Below are positions 45,508 to 55,261 of a DNA stretch of 64,000 bases, piece by piece (the first letter of the stretch is position 1; every line of letters begins with the position of its first letter). Made by a program: the position numbers and the translations under genes. Source of the stretch: Hyphomonadaceae bacterium JAD_PAG50586_4. Its GTDB lineage: Bacteria > Pseudomonadota > Alphaproteobacteria > Caulobacterales > Aquidulcibacteraceae. The notes under the pieces were generated by a model. It saw only the letters and a list, made by a program, of their open reading frames with translations, did no database searches and was not told the DNA's origin. The stretch covers positions 3,491,501 to 3,555,500 of the forward strand of contig CP096134.1 of the NCBI GenBank assembly GCA_023242925.1. Direction: 5' to 3'.

Positions 45508-46490
45508 GCCGGCTCCTGTTGCGTGATGCAGTGGAACGAGCCACCGCCCGTAAGGATCGCGTGAGAAGAGAGGCCGACGACTTTGCGCCCAGGAAACAGC
45601 GGCGCGAGCGCGTTCACAGCGTCATCGCCGCTGCCCGAATAAATCGGCACCACCACCGTCGAATTGCCGATCAAGAAATTCATGTGGCTTGCCGGGGTCG
45701 GGTCATCGTCCTCATCGACCACGATCCCCGGCGAGGGAATGCGGATCACTTCAAGCTTGCGGCCCGCAGCGTCACTCATCGCCGCCAGCGACAGCGCGAT
45801 CTCTTCCAGCACTTCGAAGTTCGGGTCTTCGCGCCCAAACGGCGCCTGGCAGACAACTTTACCCGGGGCGACAAAGCGCGCGAGATTGTCGATGTGGCCA
45901 TCGGTGTGGTCGTTCGCCAAACCTTCATCGAGCCACAAAATTTTCGTCACACCGAGCGCCTTCTTCAGCGCCACCTCGGCGCCCTCTTCGGTCCAGTGCG
46001 CATTGCGGTTCGGATTGAGCAGGCATTGGCGCGTCGTCAGCAGCGTGCCTTCGCCGTCCATCTCGATGGCGCCGCCTTCAAGAATGAAATCGTTCTGCTT
46101 GAACCCCACGCCGGCCAGCAGCGCCACGCGCGCGCCCACTTCATCGTCGTGCGGCAATTGATACTTGCCGCCCCAACCATTGAACTTGAAGCCTAACGCT
46201 TGCCCATCAGCCGTGAAAATCGGCCCGGTATCGCGAAACCAGATATCGCCAAACGCGCCGGGAATAACCTCCGCGTTTTTGCCGAGCGCCAGCTTCGCCG
46301 TCGCTTCCGCTTCACGCCCATGCGCCAGCACGCGCATCTTGTCGCCCTTACCGCCATCGGCGAGCGCGCGGATCATCGCTGCGACCTCAGCGCGCGCCGG
46401 CTCCAGATCTTCTCCCCATAGATCGGCCGCGGACGGCCAAGCCGTCCAGATCGCTTTATGGGGCTGCCATTCGGCTGGAATCGTCGTCAT
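45504..46490 (-). CDS. aguA: Agmatine deiminase
   Basis: 328 aa peptidylarginine-deiminase-type enzyme converting agmatine to N-carbamoylputrescine and ammonia. Substrate and catalytic motifs: DIWFRDTGP (about 82-90), NDHTDGHIDN (catalytic His/Asp region, about 193-202) and the nucleophile Cys in GGGSFHCITQQEP near the C-terminus. Strong ribosome site AAGGAG 5 nt before the ATG. First gene of the aguA-isomerase-aguB-frnE operon. An arginine decarboxylase is not in the window. Confidence 0.95.
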   Translation of the reverse strand: MTTIPAEWQPHKAIWTAWPSAADLWGEDLEPARAEVAAMIRALADGGKGDKMRVLAHGREAEATAKLALGKNAEVIPGAFGDIWFRDTGPIFTADGQALGFKFNGWGGKYQLPHDDEVGARVALLAGVGFKQNDFILEGGAIEMDGEGTLLTTRQCLLNPNRNAHWTEEGAEVALKKALGVTKILWLDEGLANDHTDGHIDNLARFVAPGKVVCQAPFGREDPNFEVLEEIALSLAAMSDAAGRKLEVIRIPSPGIVVDEDDDPTPASHMNFLIGNSTVVVPIYSGSGDDAVNALAPLFPGRKVVGLSSHAILTGGGSFHCITQQEPA

Positions 46491-46616
46491 GGCCGCTCCT
46501 TAGCGCATGCAAACGACGCCAGATAGGCGTTTGCGGCCCGCGCGCAAGATGCGCCGCGCTTCTGGCGCCCCCGCCCCGTTCGGCTAAGACCCAGACGGGG
46601 AAATTCCGAGAAGCCT

Positions 46617-48167
46617 ATGACGCCGTTTCAGGCCGCCTTTGACCGCGCGAGCCTCGCTTTCGCAGCCGTGCTGATCGTGATGACCGCGATCCGTATCAAT
46701 CTGCTGTTTATGAACCCCGTCGGCCTGGGCGTCGACGAAGCGCAATATTGGGCGTGGTCGCACAGCATCGAGTGGGGCTATTTCACCAAGCCGCCGATGA
46801 TCGCTTGGGTGATCGGCGCCACCACCGCGATGTTCGGCGACGCGGAATGGGCCGTCCGCCTTGGCGCGCCCATCGCGCACGCCGTCGCCGCCACCGCACT
46901 CTATTTGCTCGGCCGCTCCACTTATGGCGCCTGGCCGGGCTTCTGGGCCGGCATTAGCTGGCTGATGCTGCCGGGCGTCTTCTTCTCCTCAAGTCTTATC
47001 TCCACCGACGCCCTGTTGCTGCCGCTTTGGAGCGTCGCGCTGTTCGCAATGTGGCGGCTGATGAACACGCGCGCGATGGCGTGGGCGATCGTGGTTGGCG
47101 TGTTCGTCGGTCTGGGCGTGCTCGCGAAATACGCGATGCTCTATTTCATTGTCTGCACGGCGCTCGCAGCACTTTGGCTTGAGCCGATGCGCCAAGCCTT
47201 GGGCAAGGGCCGTGCTATTGTCGCGGGCTTAATCGCGCTGCTGATCGTTGCGCCCAACATCTATTGGAACGTACAGAACGGCTTCGCCACAGCGCGTCAC
47301 ACGGCGTCGAACGCGAGCCTCAACCTCGACGATATGTTCCATTTCGACGAGCTGTTCGAGTTCATCTTCGGCCAGGCGGGCGTACTCGGCCCGCTCATTT
47401 TCTTTGCGCTGATTTGGCTCATCTGGCGCACGGTGCGGCGCAGCGACACCAATGCGATCGAGGATAAATTCCTCTTCGCCTACATCCTGCCGCCGTTCGT
47501 GTTCATTTCGATCATCGCCTTCGTCTCGCGCTCCAACGCGAACTGGGCGGCTGTCGCCTACCCCGCGATTGTGGTTTGGCTGACTGGCGTGCTGTTCGCG
47601 ACACGCAACGGCCGCGTGGTGCTGTTCAGCGCGATCGCGCTGAACATGGCGCTAGGCATCTTCGTGGCCGGCGTGTTCACCTTCAATCCGGCCTACGCCA
47701 ACCAGTTCAAGAACATCCGCAACGCACAGGGTTGGTCGGATACCGCCCAAGCCATCGCCGACCGCGCCGTCGTCGCACCCGGCGAGCCGCCCTTCACAGC
47801 TATCATGGTCGATGACCGCGATCTCTATTTCGAGTTGAATTATCATTGGCGCGATCTGCGTCGCGATGGCGTTCCTCTGCCGCCGCTGCGCATGTGGCTG
47901 CTGCACGGCGAGGCCGAAAATTCCGCCGAACAACGCGATCCGATGCGCACGGAAGAAGGCGCGCGCGTGCTCGTCGTGCACCAGCGCGCCGCCTACATCC
48001 CTTTTGTCGCCGGTGACTTCACCGTGTTCCGCAATGTCGAGCATCTCGCTGTGTCGTTGGGTGGCGGGCGCAGTCGCGATCTCGAAATCTCCGTCGGCGA
48101 AGGCTTTGCGCCGGCCGTGCGTGACGAAGCATTTCGCGAACGCGTCATGCGCCGCGACGACGACTAA
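46617..48167 (+). CDS. GT39-type membrane glycosyltransferase (ArnT/PMT-like)
   Basis: 516 aa with about ten membrane helices in the first 350 residues and a soluble C-terminal domain. The signature [28 protein letters not shown] (conserved Asp/Glu of the first periplasmic loop; cited by its two ends, residues 32-59) is that of dolichyl/undecaprenyl-phosphate-sugar transferases of family GT39/GT83. It would move a sugar from a polyprenyl phosphate to lipid A, protein or another lipid. Acceptor unknown. Divergent from aguA; its stop overlaps edd by exactly 4 nt. Confidence 0.88.
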   Translation: MTPFQAAFDRASLAFAAVLIVMTAIRINLLFMNPVGLGVDEAQYWAWSHSIEWGYFTKPPMIAWVIGATTAMFGDAEWAVRLGAPIAHAVAATALYLLGRSTYGAWPGFWAGISWLMLPGVFFSSSLISTDALLLPLWSVALFAMWRLMNTRAMAWAIVVGVFVGLGVLAKYAMLYFIVCTALAALWLEPMRQALGKGRAIVAGLIALLIVAPNIYWNVQNGFATARHTASNASLNLDDMFHFDELFEFIFGQAGVLGPLIFFALIWLIWRTVRRSDTNAIEDKFLFAYILPPFVFISIIAFVSRSNANWAAVAYPAIVVWLTGVLFATRNGRVVLFSAIALNMALGIFVAGVFTFNPAYANQFKNIRNAQGWSDTAQAIADRAVVAPGEPPFTAIMVDDRDLYFELNYHWRDLRRDGVPLPPLRMWLLHGEAENSAEQRDPMRTEEGARVLVVHQRAAYIPFVAGDFTVFRNVEHLAVSLGGGRSRDLEISVGEGFAPAVRDEAFRERVMRRDDD

Positions 48168-49993
48168 TTCGGATCGTAATCCGGAAACGCCGAACCGCCG
48201 CGCTCAGCCGAACACGCATTCTGCCGAAAGAGCATGAACAGCTCCCGTCCCATGCCGCGCGCGTGCCCTTCGAGATCGAGTTGTGAAGGCGCACGTTCGC
48301 GCCAATCCGCCGGCGCCAGCACATCCAGCACGCCCGCATCGCCATCGACGCGGATCACATCGCCATCGCGCAGCTTCGCGATCGGTCCGCCCTCCGCCGC
48401 TTCCGGCGTGACGTGAATGGCGGAAAGCGTCTTGCCGCTCGCGCCGGACAAGCGCCCGTCCGTCACCAGCGCCACCTTGAATCCGCGATCCTGCAGCGCG
48501 CCAATCAGCGGCATCAGCTTGTGCAGCTCCGGCATGCCATTGGCGCGCGGCCCCTGCCCACGCACCACCAGCACACAATCGCGATCGAGATCGCCGCGCT
48601 TGAACGCGGCCTGCACATCGGCCTGTGACCCAAACACCAGCGCCGGCGCCTCCACCACGCGCTTGTCCTGCGCCACCGCGGACACCTTCACACACGCGCG
48701 CCCCAAACCGCCGCTCATCAAACGCAAGCCGCCATCGGCTGAGAACGGATTACTTGCGCCACGCAACACGCTTTCGTCGCCGCTGGTCGCGGGCGCATCG
48801 CGCCAGCCCAACGTCTCGCCAGCAAGAAACGGCTCTTGCGCATAGGCCGCAAGGCCGTCGCCGCCGACCGTGACGATGTCTTCGTGCAGCAAGCCCGCGT
48901 CGAGCATTTCACGCATGAGCAAACCCATGCCGCCTGCGTCGTGGAAATGGTTCACGTCGGCCGCGCCGTTTGGATAGATGCGCGCCAGCAGCGGCGTCAC
49001 GTGCGACAGTTCAGCGAAATCGTCCCAATTGATCTCGATGCCCGCCGCCAACGCGATCGCCGGCAGATGGATAAAATGATTGGTCGAGCCGCCCGTCGCC
49101 ATCAGCCCGATCATGGCGTTAACGATCGCCTTCTCATCCACCACGCGACCAATCGGGCGATAATCGTCGCCCAGCCCCGTGATCGCCGCCGCGCGCTTGG
49201 TCGCCGCAATCGTCAGCGCATCGCGCAACGGATTGTTGGGCGGCACGAACGCCGCACCCGGCAAATGCAGGCCCATCATCTCCATCATCATCTGATTGGA
49301 GTTGGCCGTGCCGTAGAACGTGCACGTGCCCGGCGCGTGATAGCTCTCCGCTTCCGCCTTCAATAATTCTTCGCGGCCGATTTTGCCTTCAGCAAAGAGC
49401 TGGCGCCGCGCGGCTTTCTCCTTGTTCGGCAATCCTGACGGCATCGGCCCGCTCGGCACCAAAATCGCCGGCAGCCACGGAAAGCGCAGCGCACCGATCA
49501 GCAAACCCGGCACGATCTTGTCGCAAATGCCCAACAGCAAAGCGGAATCGAACGTCGCGTGCGAAAGCGACACCGCCGTGGCGAGCGCAATCGCGTCGCG
49601 CGAGAACAACGAAAGCTCCATGCCTTCGAAGCCCTGCGTCACGCCGTCACACATCGCCGGCACGCCGCCCGCCACTTGCGCCACCGCCCCCGCTTGGCGC
49701 GCTGCTTTGCGGATCACATCCGGAAAACGCTCATACGGCGCATGCGCCGAGAGCATGTCGTTGTATGCGGTCACAACACCAATCGACGGCCATTTGCCGC
49801 CAAGCAACTGGATCTTATCCTGCACCGCGCAGCCGGCCGACGTATGCGCCTGGTTCGCCTCCGCCAGCTTCACCCGCGCCGGCTTGGTCGGATCGTATGC
49901 GTCGATCAGATCAAGGTAGCGCCGCCGCCGTTTCGCGCTGCGCTGGGCGATGCGTTCGGTGACGTGTGCGATCGTACCGTGGAGCTCTACCAT
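48164..49993 (-). CDS. edd: Phosphogluconate dehydratase
   Basis: 609 aa ILVD/EDD-family dehydratase with an Fe-S cluster, converting 6-phosphogluconate to 2-keto-3-deoxy-6-phosphogluconate (Entner-Doudoroff). Motifs include [29 protein letters not shown] (cluster Cys), [20 protein letters not shown] (cluster Cys) and [19 protein letters not shown] 49993 overlaps the zwf stop (TGATG), so zwf and edd are coupled; a longer frame to 50011 is unsupported. Convergent 4-nt overlap with the glycosyltransferase gene. Confidence 0.96.
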   Translation of the reverse strand: MVELHGTIAHVTERIAQRSAKRRRRYLDLIDAYDPTKPARVKLAEANQAHTSAGCAVQDKIQLLGGKWPSIGVVTAYNDMLSAHAPYERFPDVIRKAARQAGAVAQVAGGVPAMCDGVTQGFEGMELSLFSRDAIALATAVSLSHATFDSALLLGICDKIVPGLLIGALRFPWLPAILVPSGPMPSGLPNKEKAARRQLFAEGKIGREELLKAEAESYHAPGTCTFYGTANSNQMMMEMMGLHLPGAAFVPPNNPLRDALTIAATKRAAAITGLGDDYRPIGRVVDEKAIVNAMIGLMATGGSTNHFIHLPAIALAAGIEINWDDFAELSHVTPLLARIYPNGAADVNHFHDAGGMGLLMREMLDAGLLHEDIVTVGGDGLAAYAQEPFLAGETLGWRDAPATSGDESVLRGASNPFSADGGLRLMSGGLGRACVKVSAVAQDKRVVEAPALVFGSQADVQAAFKRGDLDRDCVLVVRGQGPRANGMPELHKLMPLIGALQDRGFKVALVTDGRLSGASGKTLSAIHVTPEAAEGGPIAKLRDGDVIRVDGDAGVLDVLAPADWRERAPSQLDLEGHARGMGRELFMLFRQNACSAERGGSAFPDYDPN

Positions 49994-51457
49994 CAATCCG
50001 GATCCCACCACGCGCGGCCGTCGCGATCCATCAGCAACGCCGATTGCGTCGGCCCGTTGGAGCCTGCGGCGTACGGATAAGGCTCAGCCCCGGTCGCATC
50101 CCACGCCGCCAACAATTCATCGGCCCATTTCCAGGCCGCATCGACTTCGTCGCGCCGCATGAAGAGCGCCAGATTGCCGCGCACCACGTCCATCAACAGC
50201 CGCTCATAAGCATCCGGATAACGCACGCCGAACGCATCCTCGAAGGTGAGATCAAGGGGTGCGGCCTTAATGCGCAGGCCACCCGGCCCTGGCTCTTTCA
50301 TGTTGAGCCATAAGCGCACGCCTTCATCCGGCTGGATACGCAACACCAGCCTATTGGGCACGCCCGCGTTCGCGCCGAAAATCGGCACTGGCGTATCCTT
50401 GAACTGCACCACGATCTCGGAACGTCGCGCGCCCATGCGTTTGCCGGTACGCAGATAGAACGGCACCCCGGCCCAGCGCCAATTGTCCACTTCCGCTTTA
50501 ATCGCGACGAACGTCTCGGTGCGCGACGGCTTGCCGACTTCATCCGCGTACGCTGGCGCAGGCTTTCCATCCATCAAACCCGCGCGATATTGCCCGCGCA
50601 CGGTTTTGCCCGCGACATCCATCGGCCCAACACGACGGAGCGCTGAAAGCACCTTTAGCTTCTCGGTGCGGATCGCATCCGCATCCATCGAGTTCGGCGA
50701 TTCCAGCGCGACCAGGCACAGAAGCTGCAGCAAATGGTTCTGCACCATGTCGCGCAGCGCGCCAGACTTGTCGTAATAATCCGCGCGACCCTCCACGCCG
50801 AGCTCTTCAGCCACCGTGATCTGCACGTGATCGATATGTTCACGCGACCACACTGGCTCGACCATCATATTGGCGAAGCGCAGCACGAGCAGATTTTGCA
50901 CCGTCTCCTTGCCGAGATAATGATCTATGCGGAACGTGCGCTGTTCGTCGAACACACGCCCCACACCGTCATTGATCGCGCGCGAAGACGCCAGATCGCG
51001 CCCGATCGGCTTTTCCAACACGATGCGCGAATTCGGCGTAGCGAGCCCCGTCTGGGCCAGCCGTTCCGCGATCGTCACGAACAGCGACGGCGCGGTGGAG
51101 AGATAAAAGATACGGACATTGCCATTGCCGTTCGCCAGCAAATCCTTCAGCGCCGCCCATTGCTCGGCCGGCGCACTCGCATCGACGCGCGCATATTCGA
51201 CATGGCCGACAAAGTCCTCGCACTTGGCTTCGTCCACGCAGGCGTTCGGCGAAAACTTGCCCCGGCTCTCGCGCACCATCGCCCGGAAGCCCTCGGTGTC
51301 GAGGTCCGAGCGCGCCACCCCGATGATCCGCGATTGCGCGGGATCTGGCCGTCCAAATAGCGGTGCAGCAACGACGGAAACAATTTTCGCAGCGACAGGT
51401 CGCCCGTCGCGCCAAAGACAACCAGATCGAAAGGGGGACGGGAATGAACTCTGCCAT
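49993..51457 (-). CDS. zwf: Glucose-6-phosphate 1-dehydrogenase (two frameshifts near the 5' end)
   Basis: Oxidises glucose 6-phosphate to 6-phosphogluconolactone. The main frame covers residues from [12 protein letters not shown] onward, with [19 protein letters not shown] (catalytic Asp-His region; cited as the active-site block). The 5' end is broken twice: ATG 51457 reads MAEFIPV, then a G5 run (51433-51437, C5 on the coding strand) shifts to [20 protein letters not shown] (cofactor loop GATGDL), and a G3 run (51340-51342) shifts back to QSRIIGVA. One added base at each run restores a single 488-aa protein, the usual Zwf length. It overlaps edd by TGATG. Divergent from the LacI gene over 123 bp. 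No pgl is present. Confidence 0.93.
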
Positions 51458-51522
51458 GCGCTCTTCAAACTAGTGTTCGCGCGCCGGCGCAAACAGGGCG
51501 CCAACGCTTTGTCTGTGTGCCA

Positions 51523-51536
51523 TTGTCTCGCGACAA
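51523..51536. promoter_or_regulatory. Inverted repeat between zwf and the LacI-type regulator
   Basis: TTGTC-TCGC-GACAA, a perfect 5-bp inverted repeat with a 4-bp centre, located 66 bp before zwf and 45 bp before the LacI gene. Possible operator for divergent control. It does not resemble the CCGG-centred site upstream of the uronate genes, so it may bind another protein or have no function. Confidence 0.3.
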
Positions 51537-51580
51537 TTGCATTGCCAATTCGCGGTCGCGGCGCCTAAGGTCCGCGCACA

Positions 51581-52652
51581 ATGGCTGATGACGATAAAGC
51601 GCCCCGCGACGCGGGCTCGGCGGCGAAAAGAAACCCACGATCAACGATGTCGCGCGCCTCGCCGGCGTTTCGAAGAAAACCGTCTCGCGCGTCATCAACC
51701 AATCGCCGTTCGTCAAAGAAGAAACGCGCGAGAACATCAACCGCATCATCGCCGAGATCGGCTTCTCGCCCGATCCGCAGGCGCGCGGCCTCGCCTTCCG
51801 CCGCTCGTTCCTGATCGGCCTCGTCTACGACAACCCGAACCCGCAATACGTCGTGAACATGCAGCTCGGCATGCTCGACGCCATGCGCGGCTCCGGCTAC
51901 GAGCTCGTCGTCCACCCCTGCAATCGCGGAAATCCCACGTTTCTCGCGGATTTTCGCCGGTTCATCGAACGCCAAAAACTCTCCGGCGTGGTGCTGACAC
52001 CCTCGGTTTCTGAAGACGATCGCGTCAAAGCCATCCTCGACGAGATCGGCTGCGGCTATATCCGCATTGCATCGGTGCCGGTGGACGAGCCCGCCCACAT
52101 CATCGTCTCCAACGACCGTCAAGGCGGTCGCGCCGCCGCGCGCCATTTGGCTGAACTCGGCCACACGCGCATCGGTTTCATCTCCGGCCCCCCAGCTTCC
52201 GCTCCTCGCATGAGCGCCACGGCGGCTTTGTCGAAGAGCTCAAGGATCGCGGCATCGCGCTCGACGAGGACAGCATCATCCAGGGCGCCTACACGTTCGA
52301 GACTGGCATTTCCTGCGGCGCCGAATTGCTGAAAAGGGCGCCCCGGCCGACCGCCATCTTTGCCGCCAATGACGAAATGGCCGCGGGCGTGCTCCACGCC
52401 ATCCGCCGCGCCGGGCTGCGCTGCCCCGATGACGTCTCGGTGGTGGGCTTCGACGACTTCCAAATCGCCTCCTCTGTGTGGCCGCCGCTGACCACAGTGC
52501 GCACGCCGACCCGCGAAATCGGCCGCATGGCCGCTGAAAAGCTGATCGGCTTTTCCGAAACCGACGAGGACGAGGCCCCAGCCCGGGAAGCCGCCCCGGC
52601 CACTTCGCCGGCCCTGGTCGTCCGCGACTCCACCGGGCCCGCCCCACGCTGA
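51581..52652 (+). CDS. LacI-family transcriptional regulator (two frameshifts)
   Basis: Intended 357 aa. A Lac-type helix-turn-helix TINDVARLAGVSKKTVSRVI, hinge region and a periplasmic-binding-type sensor domain (IGLVYDNPNPQYV ... TAIFAANDEMAAGVLHAI ... VSVVGFDDFQIAS). The frame is lost at A4 (51626-51629), where one more A gives AAKKKPTINDV, and again at C6 (52188-52193), where one more C gives GPPSFRSSHERHGGFVEEL. With both additions the gene is exactly 358 codons. It lies between zwf-edd and the uronate genes, so it probably represses one or both, with KDG, KDPG or a uronate derivative as inducer; that is inference. Confidence 0.85.
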
Positions 52653-52686
52653 GCCCCGAGCCGGAAAAGCCGCTTGAATCGGATTC

Positions 52687-52701
52687 TGACACCGGTTACC
52701 A
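52687..52701. promoter_or_regulatory. Possible LacI-family operator upstream of the uronate operon
   Basis: TGACACCGGTTACCA: a CCGG-centred imperfect palindrome (ACCGGT core, matching outer G and C), of the type bound by LacI-family regulators, 100 bp before the first gene of the dhuI-kduD-kdgK-eda operon and just after the LacI gene. Confidence 0.4.
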
Positions 52702-52800
52702 AGAAGATCAAATCTGCTCGTGGGGGCCGGCGACCTGTCGACCTCGCGCACCGTCTGACCAAGCCAGCCCTGACGCTCTAAGCCAAACAGGATCAAGCTC

Positions 52801-53442
52801 ATGAAAATCGCGCTCATCATCGAGAACAGCCAGGCCGCCAAGAGCAGCATCGTTCACGACGCGCTGAGGGCCGTCGCCGAACCGCTCGGCCACCAAGTGC
52901 ATCACTACGGAATGTACACGCCCGAGGACAAAGCTTCGCTGACCTACGTGATGAACGGCCTGCTGGCGGGCATCCTGCTCAATTCCAAAGCGGCCGATTT
53001 CGTCGTCACTGGCTGCGGCACCGGCATGGGCACAATGCTTGCGGCCAATTCCATGCCGGGCGTGTTCTGCGGCCTCATCATCGACCCGACCGACGCGTTC
53101 CTCTTCGGTCAGATCAATGACGGCAACGCCATCGCCATGCCGTACGCCAAAGGCTTCGGCTGGGCGGCTGAACTCAATCTACAGGATTGCTATCGCAAGC
53201 TGTTCGACGGCGAGCGTGGCCTCGGCTACCCGAAGGAGCGCGCGCAGATCATGGCGAAGAACCGCGGCATTCTGAAAGAACTCAAGGCCGCCTCGTGCCA
53301 CGACATGCTGACGGTGCTGAAGTCAGTGGATCAAGAGCTTCTGAAATCTGCAATCGCTGGCGAGCGCTTTGAAGAATTCTTCTTCGCCAACGCGCAAGAC
53401 AATGCGATCGCTGATTATGTGCGCCGCGTGCGCGCGTCGTAA
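52801..53442 (+). CDS. RpiB/LacA/LacB-family isomerase, DhuI-like
   Basis: 213 aa, longer than ordinary RpiB (about 150 aa). RpiB-fold features: an N-terminal MKIALIIENSQAAKSS, FVVTGCGTGMGTMLAAN (the GCGTG phosphate/substrate loop with catalytic Cys at about 71), and NDGNAIAMPYAKGFG. The C-terminal 60 residues are an extension. An RpiB-type isomerase (DhuI) paired with a KduD-type dehydrogenase (DhuD) handles 4-deoxy-5-keto-uronate from unsaturated glucuronate or galacturonate in streptococci. The adjacency here to kduD, kdgK and eda suggests the same task, replacing KduI. Confident on family, moderate on substrate. Confidence 0.75.
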   Translation: MKIALIIENSQAAKSSIVHDALRAVAEPLGHQVHHYGMYTPEDKASLTYVMNGLLAGILLNSKAADFVVTGCGTGMGTMLAANSMPGVFCGLIIDPTDAFLFGQINDGNAIAMPYAKGFGWAAELNLQDCYRKLFDGERGLGYPKERAQIMAKNRGILKELKAASCHDMLTVLKSVDQELLKSAIAGERFEEFFFANAQDNAIADYVRRVRAS

Positions 53443-53486
53443 GCGGTCAGCGAAACCGCTAAAAATAAGAAAAATCCGAGGGAGCC

Positions 53487-54245
53487 ATGAGCGCCAATCC
53501 GTTTAGCCTCAACGGCAAAACCGCGATCGTCACCGGCGGCAATGTCGGCCTTGGCCAAGCCATCGCGCTTGCGCTGGCCGAAGCCGGCGCTGACATCGTC
53601 TCCACCAGCCGCCGTCCGGCCGATGAAACCGGCGCGCAAGTGAAAGCCCTCGGCCGCCGCTTCATCTCTGTCGAAGCCGATCTCTCCTCCACCGCGCCGA
53701 TCGCCGGCATCGTCGAGCGCACGGTCTCGGAATTCGGCAAAGTCGATATCCTCGTGAACAATGCCGGCATCATTCGCCGCAACGATTGCGTCGACTTCAC
53801 CGAAGACGATTGGGACGCGGTGATCGACACCAATCTCAAATCCGCGTTCTTCCTCGCCCAAGGCGTCGGCCGGCACATGATCGGCCAAGGCCACGGCAAG
53901 ATCATCAACATCGCCTCGATGCTCTCCTTCCAGGGCGGCATCCGCGTGCCCTCCTACACCGCCAGCAAAAGCGGCCTCGCCGGCATCACCAAATTGCTGG
54001 CCTGCGAATGGGCGGCCAAAGGCGTGAACGTCAACGCGATCGCGCCGGGTTATATGCGCACCGACAATACTGAGGCGCTGCGCGCCGACCCCAAACGCAA
54101 CGCACAAATCCTCGACCGCATCCCGGCAGGCCGCTGGGGCGAGTCGCGCGATATGGGCGGCGCAGCTGTGTTCCTGGCCAGCAGCGCGTCAGATTACGTT
54201 CACGGCGCCATCATCCCGGTGGACGGGGGCTGGCTCGCGCGCTGA
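53487..54245 (+). CDS. kduD: KduD/DhuD-type short-chain dehydrogenase
   Basis: 252 aa SDR. Cofactor motif TGGNVGLGQAIA (about 12-23), NNAGI (about 91-95), catalytic Ser in NIASMLSFQGG and Tyr-x-x-x-Lys in YTASKSG, with GYMRTDNTEALRAD typical of 2-deoxy-D-gluconate 3-dehydrogenase/KduD. It reduces 2,5-diketo-3-deoxygluconate to 2-keto-3-deoxygluconate. GAGGGAG precedes the ATG. Second gene of the operon, 44 bp after the DhuI-like gene. Confidence 0.88.
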   Translation: MSANPFSLNGKTAIVTGGNVGLGQAIALALAEAGADIVSTSRRPADETGAQVKALGRRFISVEADLSSTAPIAGIVERTVSEFGKVDILVNNAGIIRRNDCVDFTEDDWDAVIDTNLKSAFFLAQGVGRHMIGQGHGKIINIASMLSFQGGIRVPSYTASKSGLAGITKLLACEWAAKGVNVNAIAPGYMRTDNTEALRADPKRNAQILDRIPAGRWGESRDMGGAAVFLASSASDYVHGAIIPVDGGWLAR

Positions 54246-54265
54246 GCCGGCATTAAGAGGATCAC

Positions 54266-55261
54266 GTGACCCGCTTCGTATGTTTCGGCGAATTGCTCAT
54301 TCGCCTGTCGCCGCCCGGCCGAGAGCTGCTGCTGCAGACGCCGCAGCTCTCAACGCATTATGGCGGCGCCGAAGCCAATGTCGCGATCTCGCTCGCGCGC
54401 CTTGGCCATGATGCGCGCATGGTCAGCGTCGCGCCCGACAATGCACTCGCACAAGGCGCGATCGGCGAACTGCGCCGCTACGGCGTCGACACAAGCGGCG
54501 TGCAAACCGGCGCAGGCCGGATGGGCTTGTACTTCATGACCGCCGGCGCCGGCCAACGCCCGTCCGACGTGCTCTACGATCGCGCCCAATCCGCCTTCGC
54601 CCTCGCCGCATCCAACGCGATCGATTGGAAGACAGCACTCGGCGGCGCCGATTGGCTGCACGTCTCTGGCGTCACGCCCGCTGTTAGCGCCAACGCCGCA
54701 GAGGCTGCGCTGCGCGCGGTGAAGGCCGCACGTGCAGCTGGCGTCAAAGTCTCGTTCGACGCCAATTTCCGCGCCAAGCTCTGGGAAGTCCGCGGCGACG
54801 ATCCGCGTCCAACGCTCAACGCCCTCTTCGCCGAAGCCGATCTCATGTTCGCCAACGCACGCGACATCACGCTCGTCACCGGCGACAAATGCGGCAGCGA
54901 TGAGGACGCCGCAATAATCGCCTTCGCGCGCTATCCAAACCTGCAACGCATCGCCGCCACCGAACGCAAGGTGCTGAGCTCCGATCACCATGAGCTTTGT
55001 GGCCTTATGTTCACCCGCACCGGCGCCACACGCACCGCGAACAATGCCATCACCGGCATCGTCGATCGCATCGGCGGCGGCGACGCGTTTGCGGCCGGAT
55101 TGCTGCACGGCCTCGTCAACGGCGCCGACGATCAGAATATGCTCGACTTCGCCGTCGCCGCAGCCTGCCTCAAGCACACCATTCCCGGTGACTTCAATCT
55201 CGCCAGCGAAGCCGATGTGCTCTTCCACCTCTCCGCCTCAGGATCGGATGTGCGCCGATGA
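54266..55261 (+). CDS. kdgK: 2-Keto-3-deoxygluconate kinase
   Basis: 331 aa PfkB-family sugar kinase. N-terminal CFGELLIRLSPPG, substrate-side HYGGAEANVAISLARLG, and the PfkB C-terminal signature VDRIGGGDAFAAGLLHGL with catalytic Asp (about residue 272) and anion hole. It phosphorylates KDG to KDPG for cleavage by Eda. GTG start with AAGAGGA upstream, 20 nt after kduD. The stop overlaps the eda ATG (ATGA). Confidence 0.93.
   Translation: MTRFVCFGELLIRLSPPGRELLLQTPQLSTHYGGAEANVAISLARLGHDARMVSVAPDNALAQGAIGELRRYGVDTSGVQTGAGRMGLYFMTAGAGQRPSDVLYDRAQSAFALAASNAIDWKTALGGADWLHVSGVTPAVSANAAEAALRAVKAARAAGVKVSFDANFRAKLWEVRGDDPRPTLNALFAEADLMFANARDITLVTGDKCGSDEDAAIIAFARYPNLQRIAATERKVLSSDHHELCGLMFTRTGATRTANNAITGIVDRIGGGDAFAAGLLHGLVNGADDQNMLDFAVAAACLKHTIPGDFNLASEADVLFHLSASGSDVRR

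Noticed and set aside
46500..46545. Hairpin-like GCAAACG...GCGTTTGC between aguA and the glycosyltransferase
   Set aside because: Arms pair only with a bulge and there is no T run on either strand. Too weak to call a riboswitch or terminator.
51300..52200. Programmed ribosomal frameshifting in zwf and the LacI gene
   Set aside because: No slippery heptamer plus downstream structure is seen, two shifts per gene would be needed, and the same defect occurs in unrelated genes. Homopolymer base loss is simpler.
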